Shown here: piece by piece, positions 33,486-42,416 of the stretch
How positions within the stretch are numbered: the first letter of the stretch is position 1
How the letters are laid out: every line of letters begins with the position of its first letter
Origin: Terriglobus tenax
GTDB lineage: Bacteria; Acidobacteriota; Terriglobia; Terriglobales; Acidobacteriaceae
NCBI RefSeq assembly: GCF_025685395.1
Contig: NZ_JAGSYA010000003.1
Coordinates: 62,001-126,000 of the forward strand
Direction of reading: 5' to 3'
Length of the DNA stretch: 64,000 nt
Program-made: the position numbers and the translations under genes
The notes under the pieces: model-generated
Told to the model about the DNA's origin: nothing
Databases searched by the model: none
What the model saw: only the letters and a program-made list of their open reading frames with translations

Positions 33486-33512
33486 GCCCCGGTAAACCGG
33501 CTCCGGGTCGGC

Positions 33513-33518
33513 TACAAT
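33513..33518 (+). promoter_or_regulatory. Candidate -10 element (TACAAT)
   Basis: TACAAT 24 bases before the ATG of the MASE1-GGDEF gene; no convincing -35 hexamer is visible. Confidence 0.4.
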
Positions 33519-33542
33519 CCCTGTAAGTTTCGCTGCCATTAC

Positions 33543-35393
33543 ATGAGCCGATCGACAGGAATGCCGCGCATCCGCAGTCTTCTTCCTTCGTTGACCATGC
33601 TCGTATCGACCTTTGCCGTGACGTGGCTCACGCTCGGCCTGGTGGAACGCGCCAATGGGCTGCTTTACCTTTGGCCGTTGACGGGACTGCAGTTAGGGCT
33701 GCTGCTGCCGATGTGGCAGACAGGCTGGAGTGCGCTTTTGCCGCCGCTGGCTTCGGGTGCAATCGGGATTATGCTGGGGGCAACGGCGGCTGGCATGCCC
33801 GGCGGCGCGGCCGTGATGGTGGGGTTGATCAGCGCGTGCGACGTTACCCTGGCGGCCTGGATCATGAGCCCCGGCATTCTTCGTTTTGATGACCTGAAAG
33901 AACGCAGCAAGGTCCTGCGCTTTGGCATCGCCTCCCTGGTGGCTCCACTGATCATGGGGACAGCGGCGGCGCTGGCCACAATCCCGGTAACGCACGAGCC
34001 GTTTGGCCGCATTGTGACCGCCACCGTGCTTGCAGACTCGCTGGGGATTGCCATTGTCCTGCCGGCCATTCTCTTTCTGACCAGTGGTGAATATCGCGAT
34101 CCAGGGAAGCTGCGCCCCTTCCTGCTGCGCGGCACAATCGCCGGGGTCGTCTTTGTTGCGATGGCCTGCTATGCCTTCTGGCAGAACAGAAACCCCATTC
34201 TCTACGCGGTCTTTCCGCCGATGGTCATGATGGTGCTGGCGATGGGGCTGGAGGGCGCAACCTTTACCGGTGTGGCGCTGACCGTGATTGGCTGCACCGC
34301 AACCCACCTGCACCATGGGCCTATCTGGCTTGCGGTAGGGGCCAGTAACGAGCACCGCATGGTGATGATGCAGACGTTCCTGTGGGTTGGTGCGGCGACT
34401 GCGCTGCCCGTCGGCGCGCTGCTGGACGAACGCCGACGGGCGGAGCGCTCCACCAACGAGGCCCGCTCCATTTACCAGACGCTGCTGCAGAATGCCGAGG
34501 ACATGATCATTCTGTCGTCGATGGATGGAAACCGGAGGTACATTTCGCCGGCGGTGAAGAGCCTGACCGGGTGGACTCCGGAAGAGTTTATGGCGCTGGA
34601 CCGCCTGCAGACCTTTCATCCGGATGACCGCGACCTGGCCGGCCTGGTGATGGAGAGCATGGCAAGCGGTAAACAGGAACATGTCTTCCGCTATCGCATG
34701 GCGCAAAAAAGCGGAGGCTACCGCTGGGTAGAGGCTGTAGCCCGCGCCTACTTTGACGAAAAAACCGGGCAGGTGCGCGGCTATGTGGGAACGATCCGCG
34801 ATATCTCGTCCCTGAAGCAGTATGAAGAGACCTGGGAGCAGGAGCGCGAGACGCTGACCCGGGAAAAACAGGCCATGGCGAAGCTGGCGCATACAGACGC
34901 TCTGACGGTTCTGCCGAATCGCCGCGCGTTTGACGATGCCCTGTATATGGAACTGAACCGCTCCGTTGCCATGACGGTGATGATGATCGACGTGGACTTC
35001 TTCAAGGCCTACAACGACAGCTATGGTCACCAGGCCGGAGATGAATGCCTGCGCAAGATTGCGCGTGCCCTGGAGGGCCAGGTGGGGCGCGGCAATGACC
35101 TTGTGGCTCGCCTGGGTGGAGAAGAGTTTGGCGTGCTGCTGCCGGGCGCCGATCTGGAGGGCGCTCGCCGCGTGGCGGATGCAATGCTGAACGCCGTGTG
35201 GGGACTGGCCGTGGAGCACAAGGCATCCCCCATGGGCCGCCTGAGTGTGAGCATTGGCATTGCAAGCTGGGACGATGCCCGCGGACGGAATACAGCGTTG
35301 CTGATCCAGCAGGCGGATCGCGCGTTGTATGTCAGCAAGCGGTCCGGCAAGAACCGCATTACGGTCGCCGGCGCCATGCCGGTCGCCGTTTAG
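33543..35393 (+). CDS. Membrane diguanylate cyclase with MASE1 and PAS domains
   Basis: 616 residues. The N-terminal 300 residues form eight or more membrane helices of the MASE1 type (LLYLWPLTGLQLGLLLP, ADSLGIAIVLPAILFLTSG, AVFPPMVMMVLAMGLEGATF). A PAS/PAC module follows (about 315-435; LQNAEDMIILSSMDGNRRYI, GYVGTIRDISSLKQ), then a GGDEF domain. GGEEF is the catalytic motif, and RGND five residues upstream is a complete inhibitory site. It makes cyclic di-GMP in response to an unknown membrane or small-molecule signal. It is one of three GGDEF proteins in the window, each with a different sensor. Confidence 0.92.
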   Translation: MSRSTGMPRIRSLLPSLTMLVSTFAVTWLTLGLVERANGLLYLWPLTGLQLGLLLPMWQTGWSALLPPLASGAIGIMLGATAAGMPGGAAVMVGLISACDVTLAAWIMSPGILRFDDLKERSKVLRFGIASLVAPLIMGTAAALATIPVTHEPFGRIVTATVLADSLGIAIVLPAILFLTSGEYRDPGKLRPFLLRGTIAGVVFVAMACYAFWQNRNPILYAVFPPMVMMVLAMGLEGATFTGVALTVIGCTATHLHHGPIWLAVGASNEHRMVMMQTFLWVGAATALPVGALLDERRRAERSTNEARSIYQTLLQNAEDMIILSSMDGNRRYISPAVKSLTGWTPEEFMALDRLQTFHPDDRDLAGLVMESMASGKQEHVFRYRMAQKSGGYRWVEAVARAYFDEKTGQVRGYVGTIRDISSLKQYEETWEQERETLTREKQAMAKLAHTDALTVLPNRRAFDDALYMELNRSVAMTVMMIDVDFFKAYNDSYGHQAGDECLRKIARALEGQVGRGNDLVARLGGEEFGVLLPGADLEGARRVADAMLNAVWGLAVEHKASPMGRLSVSIGIASWDDARGRNTALLIQQADRALYVSKRSGKNRITVAGAMPVAV

Positions 35394-35493
35394 TTCTCCG
35401 TTCTCAGTTCGATTAAGAGTCGGTGAATGGGTACGGCTGCCGTGTTCCGGGTCGTGGATACTGAGATCAACAGAACAGTTTGAAGGAGTATCC

Positions 35494-37038
35494 ATGCGTA
35501 AGTTGGGGACGTGGTGCGTGGCCGCGCTTCTGGGGGCGTCGGCGTTACAGGGTTGGGCACAGAAGCCCGTGGCCAGGCGGGTATTTGTATTTGTGATTGA
35601 CGGTCTGCGACCGGACCAGATCACCCAAGAGAAGATGCCGAACCTGTACCGCTTCCAGAAGGAGAGCGCCGTGTATCTGCAGGCGCACTCCACGCTGCCG
35701 ACGGTGACGCGCGTGAATGCATCGACGCTGTCGACGGGCGTGTATCCGGAGACGCATGGCATTGTGTCGAACTCGATCGATGCACCGACGCTTTCGGCCA
35801 AGCCGCTGAACACGGGGTCAGAGGCGGACCTGGTGAAGATGGCATCGTTGCAGGGCGATCGTATTCTGCTGAAGGATTCGCTGAGCGAGCTGCTGACGAA
35901 GCAGGGCAGGAAGTTTGTGGTCATCAGCTCGGGCTCAACCGGCGGCGCAACGCTGCTGGCTCCGGAGGCTCGTCATGGCGTGGCCACGGTGATCAACGGC
36001 AGCCTGGGCGACGGCAAGCTGGTGGCGTATCCGCAGGCGGTGGATGCAGCGGTAAAGGCGAAGTTCGGCCAGGTGGGTTCGGACCACGGGGTGGACTCGC
36101 TGGTATGGGCCGAAAAGGTGCTGCATGAGTATGTGCTGCCGGAGCTGAAGCCGGATGTGCTGTTTGACTGGATGACGGAGCCGGATACCTCGCAGCACCG
36201 CTATGGTGTCGGTTCGCCGGAGGCTCTGCATGCGCTGAAGATGGTGGATGAGAACTTTGGTGAGTCGTTGAAGGTGCTGAAGGCTTTGGGAGAGCTGGAG
36301 ACGACGGATGTGATTGTGACCGCCGACCATGGCTTTGCAGGTAATACCGGCACGCTGATTGGGCTGAAGCCGGCACTGGAGAAGGCGGGGCTTACGGCGG
36401 AGTCGGTTGGAATTTTGAATGATGGGCAGACGGTTTCGTTCTTCCTGCGCGAGAAGGATGATGCGAAGAAGAAGGAACTGATTGCGAAGCTGGCCGCGGC
36501 GTTGCACGAAGATACGCAGGTGGCGGCGGTGTTTACGCGCGGCGGCGGGGCAAGCTGCAAGGCTGGAACGACGAAGGGATTTGTACCGGGAACGATGGCG
36601 CTGGAGACGGCGCATCTGTGCAGTGAGAAGGCCGCGGACCTGGTGGTGACCTCGGTCTGGAACGATGGGAAGAATCCGTTTGGCGAGCCCGGGAAGAATG
36701 CCTTCTTTGGCATGAATGCGATGGAGCAGAAGGGCAACGGCGCGGGCCATGGCGGATTCGCGGAGTGGACGATCCATATCCCCATGATGCTGCGCGGGCC
36801 GGACTTTGTGACGGGCAAGGAGCTGGATCTGCCATCGGCGAATATCGATCTTCCGGCGACGATTGCGTATGTGGTGGGACTTTCCTTCCCGCAGGCGCAG
36901 GGGCGGGTGTTGAAGGACGGCATGAAGGGTGCGAAGGTTCCTGCCAGGCCGGTGAAGGGCGAGGTGCGTGTGGGCGATGCGGTGTTACACACGACATCTT
37001 ATGGTGGCGAGACGTATGTGGATTCTGTGACGAAGTGA
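35494..37038 (+). CDS. Secreted alkaline phosphatase-superfamily phosphodiesterase/pyrophosphatase
   Basis: 514 residues with a signal peptide (CVAALLGASALQGWAQ). The nucleotide pyrophosphatase/phosphodiesterase fold shows the metal ligand in VFVIDGLRPDQ, the nucleophile Thr in STLPTVTRVNAS, the GVYPETHGIVSN segment, and later metal ligands in MTEPDTSQHRYG and VTADHGFAGNTG plus a final His in GAGHGGFAEWT. Such enzymes cleave phosphodiester or pyrophosphate bonds in nucleotides or phospholipid head groups outside the cytoplasm. The ATG at 35494 has GAAGGAG upstream; the open frame to 35329 runs antisense-like through the cyclase gene. It ends at a GC-palindrome terminator. Confidence 0.9.
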   Translation: MRKLGTWCVAALLGASALQGWAQKPVARRVFVFVIDGLRPDQITQEKMPNLYRFQKESAVYLQAHSTLPTVTRVNASTLSTGVYPETHGIVSNSIDAPTLSAKPLNTGSEADLVKMASLQGDRILLKDSLSELLTKQGRKFVVISSGSTGGATLLAPEARHGVATVINGSLGDGKLVAYPQAVDAAVKAKFGQVGSDHGVDSLVWAEKVLHEYVLPELKPDVLFDWMTEPDTSQHRYGVGSPEALHALKMVDENFGESLKVLKALGELETTDVIVTADHGFAGNTGTLIGLKPALEKAGLTAESVGILNDGQTVSFFLREKDDAKKKELIAKLAAALHEDTQVAAVFTRGGGASCKAGTTKGFVPGTMALETAHLCSEKAADLVVTSVWNDGKNPFGEPGKNAFFGMNAMEQKGNGAGHGGFAEWTIHIPMMLRGPDFVTGKELDLPSANIDLPATIAYVVGLSFPQAQGRVLKDGMKGAKVPARPVKGEVRVGDAVLHTTSYGGETYVDSVTK

Positions 37039-37054
37039 GAGTTGTGGTGTGAGG

Positions 37055-37085
37055 GGACGCCAGCCATCGAGGCCGGCGTCCTTTT
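37055..37085 (+). terminator. Rho-independent terminator formed by a GC-palindrome repeat
   Basis: GGACGCCAGCC-ATCGA-GGCCGGCGTCC with one mismatch, followed by TTTTTGC. It is the best example of the recurring 23-bp palindrome acting as a terminator. Confidence 0.8.
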
Positions 37086-37100
37086 TGCTTAAGCATTTTT

Positions 37101-37120
37101 CAGGGGCCTGACGGCCCCTG
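37101..37120 (-). terminator. Hairpin downstream of malate synthase
   Basis: CAGGGGCC-TGAC-GGCCCCTG. Read on the minus strand it follows the aceB stop by about 16 bases but has an A-rich, not U-rich, tail, so it is at most a weak terminator. It belongs to the AGGGGCCTTCAGGCCCCT repeat type. Confidence 0.45.
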
Positions 37121-37135
37121 CTCCCGGAGGGGTGA

Positions 37136-38740
37136 CTATGCGAAGGTTTCTTCGGCCAGCACCTGCGTGTAGGCGGGCAGGGTGAGGAAGTCCGGGAACT
37201 TCTCGGCGCGGATCAGGTCGCGCATCAGGACGGCGGCCTTGTCGTAGCTTTCTTTGCGGACTTCGTCGAGCGTCGGTGCGAGTTCTGCCAGCACCTGGTC
37301 AATGGTCTGGTCGATCAGCTCCACCGTGACGGCGCGGCCGTCGTTCAGCTTCGCGTGGTGGTGCACCCACTGCCAGAGCTGCGCGCGGGAGATCTCTGCC
37401 GTCGCCGCATCTTCCATCAGGTTGAAGAGCGGGACGCAGCCGATGCCGCGCAGCCAGGCTTCCACGTAACCAAGGCCGACGGCGACGTTCTGGCGGAGAC
37501 CGGCTTCGGTGATCTCGCCCGTGGGCACCTGCAGCAGGTCGGCGGCGGTGGCGGTGTAGTCGGGCAGCTGCTTGTCGATCTGGTTAGGCTGCGGCATCAC
37601 GCGGTTGAAGACCTCAAGCGCGACCGGCACGAGCCCCGGGTGCGCGACCCAGGTGCCATCGTGTCCGTCGGTGGCTTCGCGCTCCTTGTCGGCGCGCACC
37701 TGCGTCAGCGCTTTCTCATTGGCGACGGGATCGCTCTTGATCGGGATGAAGGCCGACATGCCGCCCATGGCGTGAATCTGGCGGCGATGGCAGGTCTTGA
37801 TGCAGAGCTTCGAGTAGCTGCGCATGAAGTGCGTGGTCATGGTGACCTGCCCACGGTCAGGCAGGACGATGGACTCGTCGGCGGCCAGCTTCTTGATGAA
37901 GCTGAAGATGTAATCCCAGCGGCCGCAGTTCAGGCCGGCGGAGTGATCGCGGAGTTCGTAAAGAATCTCGTCCATCTCAAAACTGGCGAGGATGGTCTCA
38001 ATCAGCACCGTGGCGCGGATGGTGCCCTGCGGCACGCCGAGCAGGCCCTGCGCCTTCACAAAGATCTCATTCCACAGCCGGGCTTCAAGATGCGACTCCA
38101 TCTTGGGCAGGTAGAAGTAGGGACCGCTGCCGCGCGCGACCAGTTCCTTCGCGTTGTGGAAGAAGTAGAGACCGAAGTCGAAGATGGAGCCGGACATGGG
38201 CTCGCCGTCGACGAAGATGTGCTGCTCCACCATGTGCCAGCCGCGGGCGCGGATGAAGAGCACGGCGGGCTGCTCGTTAAGCTTGTAGCTCTTGCCCGTC
38301 TTTGCATCCTCAAAGGTGATCGTCCGGCGGATAGCGTCGCGCAGGTTTAGCTGGCCGTCGAGCAGGTTGTTCCACAACGGTGTGGAGGAGTCCTCGAAGT
38401 CGGCCATGAAGACACGCGCGCCGGAGTTGAGCGCGTTGATGATCATCTTGCGGTCGACGGGGCCGGTGATCTCGACGCGACGGTCCTGGATATCGGCCGG
38501 GATGGGAGCGCAGCGCCAGTCCCCGGCGCGGATGTGCGCGGTCTCGGGCAGGAAGTCGGGCTTCTCGCCGGAGTCGATACGAGCCTGCCGCGCGACGCGT
38601 GCGGCGAGCAGTTCCTTGCGGCGCGGGTTGAAGGCGCGTTGCAGCTCCACCAGGAACGCGAGCGCTTCCGGTGTGAGGATTTCGGCGTGGGCGGCGGTGA
38701 GAGGGGCGTTGATCGAAACGCCTGGAAGGCTCTGATTCAT
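37136..38740 (-). CDS. aceB: Malate synthase A
   Basis: 534 residues from the ATG at 38740, close to the 533 of E. coli AceB. It condenses glyoxylate with acetyl-CoA to malate. The family motifs [59 protein letters not shown] and [16 protein letters not shown] are intact, and the late [17 protein letters not shown] carries the catalytic Asp. The frame extends to a GTG at 38764, but the family starts at MNQSLPG. TACCAT lies 9 bases upstream and no Shine-Dalgarno is present. No isocitrate lyase is nearby; the glyoxylate source could be GlcDEF, 4 kb away. Confidence 0.95.
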   Translation of the reverse strand: MNQSLPGVSINAPLTAAHAEILTPEALAFLVELQRAFNPRRKELLAARVARQARIDSGEKPDFLPETAHIRAGDWRCAPIPADIQDRRVEITGPVDRKMIINALNSGARVFMADFEDSSTPLWNNLLDGQLNLRDAIRRTITFEDAKTGKSYKLNEQPAVLFIRARGWHMVEQHIFVDGEPMSGSIFDFGLYFFHNAKELVARGSGPYFYLPKMESHLEARLWNEIFVKAQGLLGVPQGTIRATVLIETILASFEMDEILYELRDHSAGLNCGRWDYIFSFIKKLAADESIVLPDRGQVTMTTHFMRSYSKLCIKTCHRRQIHAMGGMSAFIPIKSDPVANEKALTQVRADKEREATDGHDGTWVAHPGLVPVALEVFNRVMPQPNQIDKQLPDYTATAADLLQVPTGEITEAGLRQNVAVGLGYVEAWLRGIGCVPLFNLMEDAATAEISRAQLWQWVHHHAKLNDGRAVTVELIDQTIDQVLAELAPTLDEVRKESYDKAAVLMRDLIRAEKFPDFLTLPAYTQVLAEETFA

Positions 38741-38794
38741 GACTTGGATATGGTATAGCTCCACAGACTATGATGCAGTGGCAAAGGAGAGCGG

Positions 38795-40006
38795 ATGAAT
38801 CGACGGCAGTTTGTGGCGGGTTCGGGCGTTGCGCTGGCGGTGGGGATGACACGGGGCGAGGCAGTTGCGGCCTCCGCGGAGAAGAACGTGCGCGGAGCGT
38901 GGATCAGGACCGTGGAAAAGACTGCCGGGCCGGTGCTGACTGCGCTGAGTCAGCGACGCCTGAAGCTACAGATGCCGGTGGAATGCAAGCCGGGGCAGGA
39001 GGAGAGCCGCCGCCAGTGCACCTATCTTGAGGCACTGGGGCGTACGCTGTGTGGCATCGCTCCGTGGCTGGAGAGCGGTGGCGATGCTGGGCGCTATCCC
39101 GAACTGGCGCGGGAGGCGATTGCCGCCGGGGTCGATCCCGCCTCGCCGGATTACCTGAACTTCGGCACCACGGCCCAATCCCTGGTGGACGCGGCGTTTC
39201 TAGCCCTGGGCATTCTGCGCGCACCGGTGGAGTTGAACCAGAAGCTGCCCGCGAAGGTGAAGGAGCAGCTCATCACCGCTCTTGAAAAAACGCGTGTACA
39301 GAAGGCCGGAATGAACAACTGGCTGCTGTTCGCCGCCACGGTAGAGGCCGCTATCGCTGTGCTGGGTGGCAAGTGGCTGAAGGCTCCGGTGGAACTGGCG
39401 CTGACCAGGCACAGGGAGTGGTACCTGGGTGACGGCGTCTATGGCGACGGACCGCACTTTCACGCGGACTACTACGACAGCTTTGTGATTCACCCCTTCC
39501 TGCTGGCCGTGCTGGAGAGCCCTGTGGGCGAGGTGGACAAGGACCTGGAGCTGACCGAAGTGGAGCTGCAGCGGGCGATGCGGTACGCCGCCATCCAGGA
39601 GCGCATGATTGGCCGCGACGGAACGTGGCCTGTGGTGGGGCGGTCGATTGCATACCGCTGCGGCGCCTTTCACCTGCTGGCAGAGATGGCCCGGCGCCAG
39701 CACCTGCCGCAGCATGTATCGCCCGCACAGGTGCGCGGCGCGTTGACGGCGGCGATGAACGTCTCGCTGGGTGCGCGTGGCAGCTATGACGCGAAGGGGT
39801 GGCTGACAATTGGGCTGGCCGGACATCAGCCAGGGCTGGGAGAGCCGTATATCTCTACCGGAAGCCTGTACCTGTGCCTGGAGGCGTTTCTGCCGCTGGG
39901 GCTGACGGACCGTGCCCCCTTCTGGAGCGATGTCGCGGAAGACTGGACAGCGAAGAAGGCGTGGGCGGGCGTGGATATGCCGGCGGACCATGCTGTGGAT
40001 GGATAA
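38795..40006 (+). CDS. DUF2264-family protein, exported
   Basis: 403 residues with a twin-arginine-like signal (NRRQFVAGSGVALAVG). The mature part matches the DUF2264 family: YLEALGRTLCGIAPWLE, FGTTAQSLVDAAFLALGILR, NNWLLFAATVEAAIAVLG, WYLGDGVYGDGPHFHADYYDSFVIHP and GRSIAYRCGAFHLLAE. The alpha/alpha-barrel character and the acidic/aromatic pocket residues suggest a polysaccharide-acting enzyme, but no activity is established to my knowledge. AAAGGAG lies before the ATG. It is divergent from aceB, with 54 bases between the starts. Confidence 0.85.
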   Translation: MNRRQFVAGSGVALAVGMTRGEAVAASAEKNVRGAWIRTVEKTAGPVLTALSQRRLKLQMPVECKPGQEESRRQCTYLEALGRTLCGIAPWLESGGDAGRYPELAREAIAAGVDPASPDYLNFGTTAQSLVDAAFLALGILRAPVELNQKLPAKVKEQLITALEKTRVQKAGMNNWLLFAATVEAAIAVLGGKWLKAPVELALTRHREWYLGDGVYGDGPHFHADYYDSFVIHPFLLAVLESPVGEVDKDLELTEVELQRAMRYAAIQERMIGRDGTWPVVGRSIAYRCGAFHLLAEMARRQHLPQHVSPAQVRGALTAAMNVSLGARGSYDAKGWLTIGLAGHQPGLGEPYISTGSLYLCLEAFLPLGLTDRAPFWSDVAEDWTAKKAWAGVDMPADHAVDG

Positions 40007-40121
40007 GCGTTGAAGCGGTCGCGCTTTGAACGACGGTCTTGCATCCCGCTCACACTTTTCATGAAACTTCTAACTTCCACCATGATCTAACTGTTCGAAG
40101 ACCGTAAAAAGGAGATCTCCC

Positions 40122-40862
40122 ATGGCAGACACGAAGGTTGCACTGATTACTGGCGCCAATAAAGGCATTGGATTTGAAACTGCGAAGCAGCTTGGCGAGC
40201 AGGGCATTACCGTCGTCGTGGCCGCGCGCGATGAGAAGAAGTCCGGTGAGGCTGTCGCGAAGCTGAAGGCCGCTGGCATTGATGCGTATCCGCTTGTGCT
40301 TGATGTCAACGACAGCGCTGGTTTCCCCAGGGCCTATGACTTCCTGGACAAGACCTTCGGCAAGCTTGACATCCTCATCAACAACGCTGGTGTGGCGGAA
40401 CCCGGCGACGACTGGGCCATCAACACTGCCACGACCGTCACGCAGAAGACACTCCGCGAGATCTTCGACACCAACTTCTTCGGCCTCATCGAACTGACGC
40501 AGACCCTTCTTCCGCTCATCCGGAAAAGCCCCGCCGGACGCATCGTGAACCTGTCCAGCATCCTCGGCTCATCTACCCTGCATGCCGATCCGTCCTCGCC
40601 CATCTACGGCACCAAGACGGCGGCCTACAACGCGTCGAAGGCCGCGTTGAACTCCTACACTATCGCTCTTGCCGCGGCACTGAAGGACACGCCGATCAAG
40701 GTCAATGCCGCTCACCCCGGCTGGGTCAAGACCGACATGGGCACCAGCGCCGCACCGATGGAAATCCCCGACGGCGCAAAGACCTCCGTCCTGCTGGCCA
40801 CCCTTCCCCCGGACGGCCCCACTGGCGGCTACTTCCACATGGACCAGACCCTGCCCTGGTAA
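40122..40862 (+). CDS. Short-chain dehydrogenase/reductase
   Basis: 246 residues with the classical SDR fold: nucleotide-binding TGANKGIGFETAKQLG at the N-terminus, NNAGVAEPG, the catalytic Ser in NLSSILGS and the YNASKAALNSYT motif carrying Tyr and Lys. The sequence resembles carbonyl-reductase-like plant/bacterial SDRs that use NADPH. The substrate is not predictable. AAGGAG lies before the ATG. It ends at a strong bidirectional terminator shared with the convergent glycosyltransferase. Confidence 0.88.
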   Translation: MADTKVALITGANKGIGFETAKQLGEQGITVVVAARDEKKSGEAVAKLKAAGIDAYPLVLDVNDSAGFPRAYDFLDKTFGKLDILINNAGVAEPGDDWAINTATTVTQKTLREIFDTNFFGLIELTQTLLPLIRKSPAGRIVNLSSILGSSTLHADPSSPIYGTKTAAYNASKAALNSYTIALAAALKDTPIKVNAAHPGWVKTDMGTSAAPMEIPDGAKTSVLLATLPPDGPTGGYFHMDQTLPW

Positions 40863-40926
40863 GGGAAAGGCAGTTGTCGGAAAAGCAGTTGTGAGTTGCT
40901 AGTTCTGAGTTCTTAGTTGAAACAGA

Positions 40927-40969
40927 AAGCCGTGGCGAGGATGGATTGCTTCCTCGCCACGGCTTTTGT
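40927..40969. terminator. Bidirectional terminator flanked by micro-repeats
   Basis: Perfect 15-bp stem AAGCCGTGGCGAGGA / TCCTCGCCACGGCTT with a 9-base loop, A-run before and T-run after, between two convergent genes. On its left is GTTGTGAGTTGCTAGTTCTG (from 40884) and on its right CAACTCACAACTC (40980-40992), an inverted pair. Confidence 0.9.
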
Positions 40970-40989
40970 CTTTCCTCGCAACTCACAAC

Positions 40990-41748
40990 TCAAGACCGCC
41001 TTTTTTCCCACGCCTTGGCATACTTCCAGCTTGCATACGCCGCGTGGTACAGGTGCAGCATCAGGCCCTCGCGTCCGTCCAGAAAGCCCAGCCGGAAAAA
41101 GAAGTTCCACACAAACTGCAGCAGTGGGCGCAGCACCGTGTTCCACACGAACGCAAGGTAGTTGCGGCTCACCACGCCTTTCTCGACCAGCATCTCGGCG
41201 CCCAGCGAACTATAGCGATTCATGTGATCGACGAAGTCTTCAATCGTCGGGTAGGGGTAGTGGATCAGCGCGCCTTCCAGCTCGTCGGACTCCCCCGCAA
41301 AGCTGATCGTCTCATGTACCAGCCGCGCTCCGAAGGAAGCAGCGCCACGGCGGAAGAGCCTCAGCTTGCTGTCCGGATAAAAGCCGCCATGCTTGATCCA
41401 GCGGCCAAAGATGATGTTCCTGCGCGGCAGGTAGTACGCATCATGCGGAGGATTCGACGGCAGCAGAATGCGCAGTTGTTCCGCCAGGTCAGCGCTCACC
41501 TCTTCATCCGCATCCAGCGAAAGAATCCAGTCGCCCGTGCACTTGGCAATGGCGGAGTTCTTCTGCCCGGCGTAGCCCTTCCACGGCTCCTCGTACACCT
41601 TCGCGCCAAAGCTGCGTGCCAGCTCCACGGTTTTGTCAGTGGACCCGGAGTCCACCACAACGACCTCGTCGGCGAACTTCAAAGAGGGAAGTGTCCGCCG
41701 CAGGTTCGCTTCTTCATTCAGGGTAATGATGGCGACAGAAAGCGTCAT
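40990..41748 (-). CDS. Glycosyltransferase family 2 (WaaE/KdtX-like)
   Basis: 252 residues. The GT-A nucleotide-binding start SVAIITLNEEANLRRTL, the VVVDSGSTDKTVELA segment and the metal-binding SLDADEEVS motif are clear. KGYAGQKNSAIAKCTGDWIL matches the lipopolysaccharide core glucosyltransferases related to WaaE/KdtX. It probably adds a hexose to the LPS inner core on the cytoplasmic face. Its stop lies within the right-hand micro-repeat next to the shared terminator. Confidence 0.88.
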   Translation of the reverse strand: MTLSVAIITLNEEANLRRTLPSLKFADEVVVVDSGSTDKTVELARSFGAKVYEEPWKGYAGQKNSAIAKCTGDWILSLDADEEVSADLAEQLRILLPSNPPHDAYYLPRRNIIFGRWIKHGGFYPDSKLRLFRRGAASFGARLVHETISFAGESDELEGALIHYPYPTIEDFVDHMNRYSSLGAEMLVEKGVVSRNYLAFVWNTVLRPLLQFVWNFFFRLGFLDGREGLMLHLYHAAYASWKYAKAWEKRRS

Positions 41749-41793
41749 CGTATGCCCAGACTAACCGCGGATTCCCATTCTGGCGAATAAAAG

Positions 41794-42123
41794 TTAGCCA
41801 AGCGTGATGGACTCGTCGCTCAGGTGCTCGCGCAAAAGCCGTTGCGTCAGCGGTGTCAGAGCCTCGCCCGTCTTCGGCAAAACGAACGCATCGTCCTTCC
41901 ACTCCAGCTTGAAACTGGTCGACAGCGCCGAAATCCAGATCTGGCGCACCGGCGTATTCGGCGTAAAGACAAACTTTGCGCTGCCGTCTTCAAACAACAC
42001 ATTCAGCACGCCGTTCTTCTCTTCCACCTCAAAGCCGCCATCTTCCTCGGCATCAATCAGTGCCTGCTTCAGCTTCTCGAGAGCCAGATCGCTCTCTTTC
42101 CGAAATCCCGCTTCATCCAGCAT
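41794..42123 (-). CDS. cyaY: Frataxin/CyaY-like protein
   Basis: 109 residues from the ATG at 42123. The pattern fits the frataxin fold: an acidic first helix (LDEAGFRKESDLALEKLKQAL), acidic strands (EEKNGVLNVLFEDGSAKF) and the family core TPNTPVRQIWISALSTSFKLEW, with the Gln-Ile-Trp characteristic of CyaY/frataxin. Frataxins bind iron at the acidic helix and modulate Fe-S cluster assembly by the cysteine desulfurase. The final helix (GEALTPLTQRLLREHL) also matches. No isc genes are nearby. TAGACT lies exactly 6 bases before the ATG. Confidence 0.8.
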   Translation of the reverse strand: MLDEAGFRKESDLALEKLKQALIDAEEDGGFEVEEKNGVLNVLFEDGSAKFVFTPNTPVRQIWISALSTSFKLEWKDDAFVLPKTGEALTPLTQRLLREHLSDESITLG

Positions 42124-42129
42124 GATCAC

Positions 42130-42135
42130 AGTCTA
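42130..42135 (-). promoter_or_regulatory. Candidate leaderless promoter (-10 TAGACT) for the frataxin-like gene
   Basis: TAGACT, GTGATC, ATG; no Shine-Dalgarno. Confidence 0.5.
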
Positions 42136-42149
42136 CCAACCCGCTCCTC

Positions 42150-42182
42150 CGGGTGCCCCATGTCCGGATTCTAGGACAGGGG
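42150..42182. repeat. GGGTGCCCCATGTCC hairpin repeat
   Basis: CCCCATGTCC-GGATTCTA-GGACAGGGGG forms a stem. A related unit is at 45568-45598 (GGGTGCCCATATCCGGCATC, then GCCCGATGTGGG). Confidence 0.55.
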
Positions 42183-42239
42183 GCCTCGAGCAAAGCGATC
42201 CGACTCGACGACTGGCGTCGCCGACGCCTTCAAGCCATC

Positions 42240-42341
42240 ATGAGCCTCATCCGGCTCACCCTTTTGCTCGCCGCGCTTCCAGCCATGGCTCAGAATCCTC
42301 ACATCCCTCATGGATTTTCCCACCGCTATGTCGGGTGGTAA
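42240..42341 (+). CDS. Possible small secreted peptide (33 residues)
   Basis: ATG 42240 opens a short frame: MSLIRLTLLLAALPAMAQ looks like a complete signal peptide with an Ala-x-Ala-type end, followed by only 15 residues (NPHIPHGFSHRYVGW). It may be a small secreted peptide or the remnant of a truncated secreted protein. No ribosome-binding site or -10 is convincing, so confidence is low. Confidence 0.3.
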   Translation: MSLIRLTLLLAALPAMAQNPHIPHGFSHRYVGW

Positions 42342-42416
42342 ACTCAGCCATCTTCACGACACTGAAAGCCACGCATTCATTGGCGAAAGTGCGCATTCCA
42401 GCTCGAGGAACTATTC

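Noticed and set aside
33693-35924. 743-codon minus-strand frame antisense to the MASE1-GGDEF gene
   Set aside because: Composition is that of a shadow frame, no domain is recognisable, and it runs across two real plus-strand genes.
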